Shown here: piece by piece, positions 31,806-38,501 of the stretch
How the letters are laid out: each line of letters starts with the position of its first letter
Position numbering within the stretch: position 1 is the first letter of the stretch
DNA from: Frankia tisae
Lineage (GTDB): Bacteria > Actinomycetota > Actinomycetes > Frankiales > Frankiaceae
NCBI RefSeq assembly: GCF_025403405.1
Contig: NZ_JANEZT010000010.1
Coordinates: forward strand, 1 to 40,726
Reading direction: 5' to 3'
DNA: 40,726 nucleotides
Notes under the pieces: model-generated
The model's database searches: none
Told to the model about the DNA's origin: nothing
The model's input: only the letters and a program-made list of their open reading frames with translations
Translations under genes and position numbers: made by a program

Positions 31806-33343
31806 GCGACGCCGAATCCGCCGGGTCGAGTGGTGCCACCGGCGTGGGCCGGGGCGAGGTGCACGCCTCGGTGTTCGCCTACGTCACCGAGAGCCCGGAC
31901 TACCGGGTGATCCTTGGGATCTTTGCGGGAACCTTCTTCGCCGAGCTCACCCCGGACGACGTCACCGCCCGGCTCGCCGAGGCAGGCGTGATCCTCCCGA
32001 TCGAGACGGTCGCCGGTCGGCTGGAGAAGCTGCGGGAGTGGGGCAACCTCGACGTGTCGGCGTCGGTGGGCACGGTCAGCACCGTCGCCGACTACTACCG
32101 GCGCCGAAACCGTTATCTCATCACTCGGATCGGGCAGGAGGTACACGAACTCGTCGAAGGCGTACTCGCCCAGGTCGACGACGTCCGCGACGTCTCCCTC
32201 GGCCGGCTCGACGCGCTCGCCGCCGCGCTGGAGGCGTTGCTGCGGCTCGACCTCGACCGTGCCGACCCGGCGGTGCTCGCCGACCACGTCCGGGCCGTCT
32301 TCGATCCGCACCGCGCCTTCTCCGCCGAGATCACCCAGTTCTTCGCCGCGATCAACCAGTGGCAGTCGCGGTTCGACCTCGACGAGACCGAGTTCGCGTT
32401 CTTCTCCGAGGTCCTCGTCGGCTACGTCGGCGAGCGGCTGGAGGCGCTGGAACGCCGGGCCCGACCGATCGCCGCGCTGCTCGCCGTGCTGGCCCCGAAC
32501 GTGGGCGTGCTGGTGGCCCGGGCCCGCGACGGCCTGGCCGCGCGGGTCGCCGAGGCGGGCCTGGCCGGGGTGCGGGTCCGAGCCGAGCACGGCAGCAGCG
32601 CGGCGGACTGGGAGAATCTCACCGCCTGGTTCCTCGGGCGGCCGGGCACCCCGAGCCGGGTCGCGACCCTCGGCCACGACGCGGTGAACGCGGTGCGCAC
32701 CCTGACCCAGAACCTCACCCGGCTGTCCCGCTCCGGCGTCGGCGGCACCTCCCGGCGGGCCGACTACCTGCGCCTCGCCGCCTGGTTCTCCCAGGCCGGC
32801 CGCGACAACCCGCAGGAGTCGCACCGGCTCGCGGCGGCCGCCTTCGGCCTGTTCGGCGCCCGGCACCTCGCCGCGGCGGCCGGCGACGAGACCGACCCCG
32901 TCCCATCCGCCACGTCGTGGTGGAACGCACCCGTGGCGCAGGTGCCCGTCAGCCTGCGCCAGCGCGGCGACACCACCAACCGGGGCCGCTCCGGACAGAT
33001 GCTCGACCGTTCGCGGGAGCGGGCGCACCTGCTGGCCCGGCGCCGGGCGGCGGAGGAGCGGGCGGCCGCGGCGCGCCAGGAGCTGCTGGCCGCCGCCGGC
33101 CCCGACGGCGCGCTCGGTGACGGCACCCCGCTGTCCGAGGCGGCGCTGGCCCGCCTGCAACGCCTGCTGGGGCCGGCCGTCGCGGCGATGGGGCCGAGCC
33201 GGTCGAAGGGCGAGGCCGAGGCCGATGGGTTGCGCTGCGTCGTCGAACGCCGCCCGGGGCAGCCGACCACGCTGCGCACCCCGGTGGGCACTCTGACGGT
33301 GCACGACCTCGCCCTGACCCTGCTCCCGCTCCGGGAGGTGTGA
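31802..33343 (+). CDS. jetA: Wadjet type II JetA, kleisin-like (DUF2397/TIGR02677)
   Basis: 513-residue DUF2397 protein, the kleisin-like subunit of type II Wadjet. The N-terminal domain contains VFAYVTESPDYRVILGIFAG; a winged-helix-like region has VAGRLEKLREWGNLDVSA and ADYYRRRNRYLITRIG; a long helical middle follows. C-terminal landmarks are YLRLAAWFSQAGRDNPQES and SWWNAPVAQVPVSLRQRG, ending TPVGTLTVHDLALTL. It should bridge the JetC heads and recruit JetB. ATG overlaps the jetC stop by 4 nt, and the stop lies at the jetB start, so the four genes form one operon. Confidence 0.92.
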   Translation: MSDAESAGSSGATGVGRGEVHASVFAYVTESPDYRVILGIFAGTFFAELTPDDVTARLAEAGVILPIETVAGRLEKLREWGNLDVSASVGTVSTVADYYRRRNRYLITRIGQEVHELVEGVLAQVDDVRDVSLGRLDALAAALEALLRLDLDRADPAVLADHVRAVFDPHRAFSAEITQFFAAINQWQSRFDLDETEFAFFSEVLVGYVGERLEALERRARPIAALLAVLAPNVGVLVARARDGLAARVAEAGLAGVRVRAEHGSSAADWENLTAWFLGRPGTPSRVATLGHDAVNAVRTLTQNLTRLSRSGVGGTSRRADYLRLAAWFSQAGRDNPQESHRLAAAAFGLFGARHLAAAAGDETDPVPSATSWWNAPVAQVPVSLRQRGDTTNRGRSGQMLDRSRERAHLLARRRAAEERAAAARQELLAAAGPDGALGDGTPLSEAALARLQRLLGPAVAAMGPSRSKGEAEADGLRCVVERRPGQPTTLRTPVGTLTVHDLALTLLPLREV

Positions 33344-34491
33344 TGGCGGGCGACGACCCGCAGCGGGCCGGCGAGCTGGCGGCCGCCGGACGGGCGCTGC
33401 TCGCCCGGCCCTGGCGCCCGGCCGAGGCCGACCGGTCGCTGTTCGTCCTGATCCGCCGGCATGCCGACGTGCTCGACCGCTGGTTCACCCAGCGGCTGGG
33501 CTACCGGCTCGTCGTCGGCGCCGACACGGCCCGGCTGGTCAAGTCCGGCTACGTCCCGCCCGACCGGCCGCTGCGCACCCGCACCGACCATCCGTTCACC
33601 ACCGGCCAGTATGTCGTGCTCGCCCTGGTCCTGGCCGCGACGGCGGCGGGCCCCGACCGGATCAGCCTGCGCGACCTCGTGCTGCAGGTGCGGTCCGCGG
33701 CGGCCGACGCGGAAATCGCCCTGGACGGTGCCGCGGGGGAACGGCGGGCCCTCGTCACCGCGTTACGGTTCCTCGTCGAGCACGGCGTGGTGCGTGAACT
33801 GGACCGGTCGGTCAGCGGCTACGAGACGGACGAGGGCGCGGACGCCCTGCTGGAGATCCGCAACGACCGGTTGGCGATGCTGCCCGCGCCCGCGCTGGTG
33901 GGGGCACGCTCGGCCGCGGACCTGCTGGAACGGGCCGGGGGCGAGGGGCGCGGCCGGTCGGCGCTGCGCCGGCGGCTGGTGGAGGACCCGGTGGTGTACG
34001 CCGACGACGTGGCGCCCGAGGACTGGGCGGAGCTGCGCCGGCGCTTCGGCGAGGAGGCCCGCTACTGCGAGGAGATGTTCGGCCTGCTCGTCGAGGCCCG
34101 CGCCGAAGGGGTCGCCGCCATCGACGTCGACGGGGGATGCAGCGACGTGGCGTTCCCCGCGGGCGGGACGACGGCGCACGCGGCGCTGCTGCTCCTCGAG
34201 GCGCTCGTGGCCCGCCATCGCGGCGGCGCCACCGTGGACGCCGTCGACGACGAGCTCGACGATCTACTCGACCGGTACGGCCGGTACTGGCGCAAGGACG
34301 CCGTGGCCGACCCGGCGCGGCTGCGCGACGAGGCCGTGGCGCTGCTCGCCTCGATGGGGCTGGTCCGGTGGGAGCCCGACGGCCGGTTGTGCCCCCGTCC
34401 CGCCGCCGCGCGGTTCGCCGCGCACGTCACCGTCAGCGAGCCTCGAAGCGAACCGCCGGCAGGCGAGCCCGAGCAGACAATGCTGCTGTGA
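33343..34491 (+). CDS. jetB: Wadjet type II JetB, KITE-like (DUF2398/TIGR02678)
   Basis: 382-residue DUF2398 protein, expected to be the winged-helix (MukE/KITE-like) accessory subunit. Typical blocks are AAGRALLARPWRPAEADRSL, YRLVVGADTARLVKSG, PFTTGQYVVLALVLAA, ALRFLVEHGVVRELD and ARYCEEMFGLLVEARAEGV. ATG 33343 shares its A with the jetA stop and has GGGAGG 4 nt upstream; GTG 33340 is an alternative. The stop overlaps jetD by 4 nt. Confidence 0.92.
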   Translation: MAGDDPQRAGELAAAGRALLARPWRPAEADRSLFVLIRRHADVLDRWFTQRLGYRLVVGADTARLVKSGYVPPDRPLRTRTDHPFTTGQYVVLALVLAATAAGPDRISLRDLVLQVRSAAADAEIALDGAAGERRALVTALRFLVEHGVVRELDRSVSGYETDEGADALLEIRNDRLAMLPAPALVGARSAADLLERAGGEGRGRSALRRRLVEDPVVYADDVAPEDWAELRRRFGEEARYCEEMFGLLVEARAEGVAAIDVDGGCSDVAFPAGGTTAHAALLLLEALVARHRGGATVDAVDDELDDLLDRYGRYWRKDAVADPARLRDEAVALLASMGLVRWEPDGRLCPRPAAARFAAHVTVSEPRSEPPAGEPEQTMLL

Positions 34492-35828
34492 GGCCACCGA
34501 CGGCTCCGAGCGATGCCGAGGCCGACGCCCAGCCCACCGAGGCCCAGCCCACCGAGGCGCACCCGTTCCTGGCCGATCCGGCGCTGCGCCCGCTGTGGCA
34601 GGCCGTCGCGGCGGCGCTGGACCGCAACGGCCTGGACTGGCGCGGCCGGCTCGCGCTGCCCGCCCTGCCGGCCGAGGGACGCCGCCGCCTCGGGGTCATG
34701 GTGGAACGGCCCGTGCCCGCGGGGCGCCGGGCGCTGCCGCTCGCCGACGTGGCCGCCGCGGTCGAACGGCTGACCGGGACCGGGCTCGTCGAGACGCTCA
34801 CCGCCCTCGGATGCGCGCCGCGCGGGCGCCACGAGGCGGCGCTGGTGCGGCGCGAGGAGTCCCGGCGACGCCGGGCCGCCCTGGACACGGCGGTCGAGAC
34901 CCATCTTGCGACCATCCCGGGGCCGGACCGGGATCCCGGCTGGACGACCGGCCAGACGACCGGTTCAGCGGCTGGCTGGGCGGCCGACTGGCGGGACGCG
35001 GCCTGGTCCGACGGGCTGTTCGCCGGCCGCGTGCCGGACGAGGTCACCCATCTGGTCCGCACGGTGGCGGCGGTGCTCGCGCACACCGGCTCGGGGCTGA
35101 GCCGTGGGGAGATCGCCGCCAGGGAATGCGGCGACGCCCACGCGCTGGACAGCTCCGCCCGGCTGGCCGCCCTGGTCACTCGGGCCCTGGTGGCCCGAGA
35201 TGGCCCAGCCGGCGAGCGGGCCGCCTGGGAACGCGCCGGCATCCCGCTCGACCTCGTCTCCGCGCCGGTCCTGACCTGGGCACTGCCGCTACTCGGCGAC
35301 TCGGCCGCCGCCTCGGCCGCGCGGGCGATGACCGCCGCCGGGCTGCCCGTGCACCTGACCCTGCTGGCGCTGCGCGCGGCGCCGATCGCCGTCGTCGCGG
35401 GCACGCCCGTACTCGTCGTCGAGAACCCCCGGCTGGTCGAGGCCGCGGCCCGTCGCCGGCTGCCCGCGGCGGTGCTGTGCACGGGCGGCAACCCGGCGAC
35501 CGCCCCGTCGGAGGCGATCGCCCGGCTGCGGGCGAGCGGCGCGGAGCTGCGCTACCACGGCGACTTCGACGCCGCCGGCCTGGCGATGACGGCGCGGGCC
35601 CTGGCGGCCGGCTGCACCCCGTTCCACATGTCGGCCGCCGACTACACCGCGGCCCTCGCCGCGGCCCTCGCCGCGGACGTGGACCTTCCCCGCGACCCGG
35701 CCCCGGCCCCGGACACCCCCTGGGATCCCGATCTCGCGGCGGCGTTCGATGACACGCGGGCGATCGTGCACGAGGAACGGGTGATGGACGAGGTACTCAC
35801 CGCCCACGGCCGCGCATTCCCGCAATGA
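34488..35828 (+). CDS. jetD: Wadjet type II JetD nuclease (DUF3323 + DUF2399, TIGR02679)
   Basis: 446-residue protein, the Toprim/topoisomerase-VI-A-like nuclease of the system. After a short Q-P-T-E-A repeat, the N-terminal domain (DUF3323 type) contains WRGRLALPALPAEGRRRLGV and LPLADVAAAVERLTGTG. The C-terminal DUF2399 domain has TPVLVVENPRLVEAAARR, VLCTGGNPATAPSEAI and the metal-binding YHGDFDAAGL at 356-365, then a conserved IVHEERVMDEVL tail. In Wadjet, JetD cleaves DNA trapped by the loop-extruding JetABC complex. GTG 34488 overlaps the jetB stop by 4 nt. All active-site acids appear present, so the system looks intact. Confidence 0.93.
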   Translation: MRPPTAPSDAEADAQPTEAQPTEAHPFLADPALRPLWQAVAAALDRNGLDWRGRLALPALPAEGRRRLGVMVERPVPAGRRALPLADVAAAVERLTGTGLVETLTALGCAPRGRHEAALVRREESRRRRAALDTAVETHLATIPGPDRDPGWTTGQTTGSAAGWAADWRDAAWSDGLFAGRVPDEVTHLVRTVAAVLAHTGSGLSRGEIAARECGDAHALDSSARLAALVTRALVARDGPAGERAAWERAGIPLDLVSAPVLTWALPLLGDSAAASAARAMTAAGLPVHLTLLALRAAPIAVVAGTPVLVVENPRLVEAAARRRLPAAVLCTGGNPATAPSEAIARLRASGAELRYHGDFDAAGLAMTARALAAGCTPFHMSAADYTAALAAALAADVDLPRDPAPAPDTPWDPDLAAAFDDTRAIVHEERVMDEVLTAHGRAFPQ

Positions 35829-35865
35829 CTCCACCACGCCAAGTCGCCGGCTATATGGTCAGGCG

Positions 35866-36255
35866 ATGGGTTTCGATCCGGTGAGTGTGCCTGCCATCGC
35901 TGCGCTGATCTCCGCAGTGCTGGCGGGGACGACGAGTGAGGCGGGCGGCGCGGCCTGGCGTGCTCTCGTCGGCCTGGTCCGCCGTTCGTTCGGTGCAGGT
36001 CCGCTCCAGGAACGGATCGTTCGCGATGATCTTGATTCCACCGACGTCGCTTTCCTGGCGCAGGCGTTGGCCGACCGGGCGGATTCCGACCCCGCGTTCG
36101 CGGCGGCGTTGCGGCGCTGGTCGGTTCAGGCGACCGCGCTGGCCGGAAGGAACGACAGCGTGACCAACCAGATCGGTGGTGACGCGGTCATCGAGGGCGA
36201 CGTCATCCAGGCCCGCGACATCTCCGGGCCCATCACCTTCGGCCACCGAGGGTAA
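35866..36255 (+). CDS. Candidate effector with C-terminal amyloid-signalling (RHIM/BASS3-like) motif
   Basis: 129-residue protein 37 nt behind jetD. The N-terminal hydrophobic helix (about 4-22, VSVPAIAALISAVLAG) is followed by an amphipathic helical region (AAWRALVGLVRRSFG) and a short acidic/helical part to about residue 95. The C-terminus, residues 98-127, is a repeat-like hydrophobic strand block with core GDVIQARDISGPITFG. This matches in form the RHIM/PP-like amyloid motifs described in bacterial NLR systems, and its QARDI core recurs at the N-terminus of the NB-ARC protein at 38502-40718. The helical part could be a Bell/HeLo-like membrane-disrupting domain; that is inference. ATG 35866; TATGGT at 35854 may give a leaderless transcript. 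Confidence 0.75.
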   Translation: MGFDPVSVPAIAALISAVLAGTTSEAGGAAWRALVGLVRRSFGAGPLQERIVRDDLDSTDVAFLAQALADRADSDPAFAAALRRWSVQATALAGRNDSVTNQIGGDAVIEGDVIQARDISGPITFGHRG

Positions 36256-36691
36256 CGTCGGCTCGTTTTACCGAAGGATCAATCGCTGTCATCAGGCGGT
36301 GGCGGTTGACGAAGAATACCGCCCGGCCCGGCGACGCTCCCCGTCAACTCATTGTGAATCCGTCCGCGCTCCGCGGACGGATCGCTGCCGACGCCGTTCC
36401 CGGACAGGTCCGCCATCCGTGCCCCCACCCGACGCGCTGTCCGGCCCGTATGGTCTGCGCCCATGTCCCGCCGGGCCCCGCCCCACGATCGATGCTCTAC
36501 GCATCCCATCCGCCACGCTCACGCACACAGGGGTGAAGTGGGGATGATCTCGGATGGGTCCGTGGGCGCCCGAACCGATCCGTCACGCCCGATTCGGCCG
36601 GCATAGATTCAGGGGGCGCGGACTTGGGGGGCACGGACTCGGGCGGAATCGGTTCGGCGACCGGGACGGCCGGGATGCGGGACGACGAGAG
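36256..36691. other. Intergenic region with 11-bp hairpin
   Basis: About 435 bp without a confident gene. A strong hairpin lies at 36358-36382. The right half can be read in frame with the downstream gene from 36554, but that part encodes only Arg/Gly/His-rich sequence (RFRGRGLGGHGLGRNRFG) built on a loose G-rich repeat, so I place it outside the gene. The promoter of the GT-B-like gene should lie here. Confidence 0.45.
36358..36382. terminator. Strong GC-rich hairpin, possible terminator
   Basis: ATCCGTCCGCG-CTC-CGCGGACGGAT: perfect 11-bp stem with a 3-nt loop, about 100 bp behind the candidate effector gene. There is no T-tract, as is common for actinobacterial terminators; an operator function is also possible. 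Confidence 0.5.
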
Positions 36692-38440
36692 GTGATCTCC
36701 ATCGATAAGCGGTGGCTTCAAGTCCTGCTCGGGCCGGAAGTGATCTCCCGGTCGACGCGGACCGCATCCCGCGCGGTTCTGATCGTCGTGCACAACGTCA
36801 CCGCGCTCACCCGACTGCTGGACGTTCTCCCGGCCTTTGCCGGCGACACGCGGGTGCGGCTGCTGTTCACCGTCATCGACGGATCGCCGTTCGGTCCGGG
36901 CGCGGCGGATTTTCTCGACGATATCGGGGCCCGGGCGATTCCCTGGGAGAGCGCGGTGGCCAGCCGATTCGACCTGGCGGTGGCCGCGGGTCGGAGTGGC
37001 GGCCTGCACCGGCTCTCCGCACCACTGGTCGTTTTTCCGCATGGCGCGGGATACAATAAGTACAGGAAACAGGAAACAGGAAACAGGAAACAGGAAACAG
37101 GAAACAGGAAACAGGTTTACGGGTTCGCCTACGATCAGCTTGTCCATGACGGGCGGGTGGTACCGACCGCGATCGTGCTCTCCCACGCCGAGCAGCTCGA
37201 CCGGCTCGGTCGCGCCTGCCCGCAGGCCCTTCCCGCGGCGGTCGTCGCCGGCGATCCCTGCTACGACCGGATGCAGGCGAGCCGGCACCGCCGGCGTGAG
37301 TACCGTGGCGCGCTGGGCGTCCGTCCCGACCAGAAGCTGATCGTCCTGACGTCCACCTGGGGCCCGGGATCGCTGCTGGAGCGGGCGCTCGAGCTGCCGG
37401 CGCGCCTCGTCGCCGACCTGCCGATGGACGAGTACCGGGTGGTCGCGGCGATCCATCCCAACGTCTGGGCCCATCATGGCGCGCTCGAGGTGCGGCGCTG
37501 GCTCGCCGAGGCGAGCCAGGCCGGGCTGCTTCTGCTGCCGCCGCGGGAGGGCTGGCGCGCCGCGCTCATCGCCGCCGACCTGGTCGTCGGCGACCACGGG
37601 TCGGTCGGCGTGTACGGCGCGGCGCTCGACCGGCCGGTGCTGCTCGCGGCAGGGGAGCCCACCGAGCTGGACCCGGCCGGATCGACGGCGCGGCTGCTTC
37701 GCCTCGCACCCGCGCTCGAACCTGCCTACCCGTTGCGGCGTCAGATCGACGAGGCGATTGGTGGGCACGTCCCGGGCCGCTACGCCGAACTCGCCGCGGG
37801 GACGTTCGCTCTTCCAGGCGAATCCCTGACGACGCTGCGTTCCCTGCTGTACGGGGTGATGCGGTTGCCCGAGCCGCCTGGACCGGCTCGGGTCGCCAGT
37901 GTCGACCCACCCGAACCGGAGGGGCGCGCCCCGACCGCCATGCTGGTGTCGACGCAGGTGCGGGCACAGGCGGCCGGCGGCGATGTGATCGTCGAGATAG
38001 CCCGGTTTCCGGCCGCCGCCGACAGGCCGTGGCCAGCCGAACCACCCGGTGCGGACGTGCACCTTGCCGTCGACGTCGCCGACTCCGACCTCGGCCTGCT
38101 GGAAAGCGCCGACGTGCTGCTCAGGTGCCGCCAGGCCGTGGGATTCCCCGCACGTGAGTGGACGGCGAGCGCGCTGGCGGACTATCCGGGCTGCCGCATC
38201 GCCGCTGACGTCACCACGGCGGGCCGCTGCGTGCTGCGCCTACGCGGCGGCCCGGCCATTGAGGTCCACCAGGACGACGGGCCGTCCGGGCGGGAGGACC
38301 CGGTGGCGATGGAGGTGCTCGCATCCGTCATCTACGCCTGGGTCGTCGGCGGTCGACCGCTCGCCGCCCTGGCCCGCGGAGTGGACGTCCGCCTCGGCGT
38401 CCGGCACACCCGGGTCCGGGCCACCGCGCCACCCTGGTGA
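36692..38440 (+). CDS. TagB-like GT-B-fold protein interrupted in frame by 7-bp repeats
   Basis: About 582 residues from GTG 36692 (ISIDKRWLQVLLGPEV); an upstream reading from 36554 is Arg/Gly-rich and unlikely. The pattern resembles CDP-glycerol glycerophosphotransferase/TagB-like GT-B proteins: ALIVVHNVTALTRLLDVLP, LVVFPHGAGYNKYR, ALGVRPDQKLIVLTSTWGPG, VVAAIHPNVWAHHG, and IAADLVVGDHGSVGVYGAAL. The C-terminal about 180 residues are of unknown type. Directly after HGAGYNKYR, seven AGGAAAC repeats (37064-37112) insert KQETGNR-type heptapeptides before the conserved VYGFAYDQLVHDGRVV. It lies between the candidate effector and the NLR-like gene; a surface-polymer or sensing role is open. Confidence 0.7.
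   Translation: MISIDKRWLQVLLGPEVISRSTRTASRAVLIVVHNVTALTRLLDVLPAFAGDTRVRLLFTVIDGSPFGPGAADFLDDIGARAIPWESAVASRFDLAVAAGRSGGLHRLSAPLVVFPHGAGYNKYRKQETGNRKQETGNRKQVYGFAYDQLVHDGRVVPTAIVLSHAEQLDRLGRACPQALPAAVVAGDPCYDRMQASRHRRREYRGALGVRPDQKLIVLTSTWGPGSLLERALELPARLVADLPMDEYRVVAAIHPNVWAHHGALEVRRWLAEASQAGLLLLPPREGWRAALIAADLVVGDHGSVGVYGAALDRPVLLAAGEPTELDPAGSTARLLRLAPALEPAYPLRRQIDEAIGGHVPGRYAELAAGTFALPGESLTTLRSLLYGVMRLPEPPGPARVASVDPPEPEGRAPTAMLVSTQVRAQAAGGDVIVEIARFPAAADRPWPAEPPGADVHLAVDVADSDLGLLESADVLLRCRQAVGFPAREWTASALADYPGCRIAADVTTAGRCVLRLRGGPAIEVHQDDGPSGREDPVAMEVLASVIYAWVVGGRPLAALARGVDVRLGVRHTRVRATAPPW
37064..37112 (+). repeat. Heptanucleotide repeat (AGGAAAC)x7 inside a coding region
   Basis: Seven perfect AGGAAAC copies plus AGG. 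It is purine-rich and AT-richer than everything around it. As 7 is not a multiple of 3, gain or loss of one unit shifts the frame, while a change of three units keeps it. The present copy number keeps the downstream conserved domain in frame. Confidence 0.97.
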
Positions 38441-38501
38441 CGGGGGCCGGCCGCCGTGGTCGCGGACCCGCCATGGCCGCGGGCCGTGGCACGGCCAGAG
38501 G

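Noticed and set aside
37064-37112. CRISPR array
   Set aside because: The repeats are 7 bp and contiguous with no spacers; it is a simple tandem repeat.
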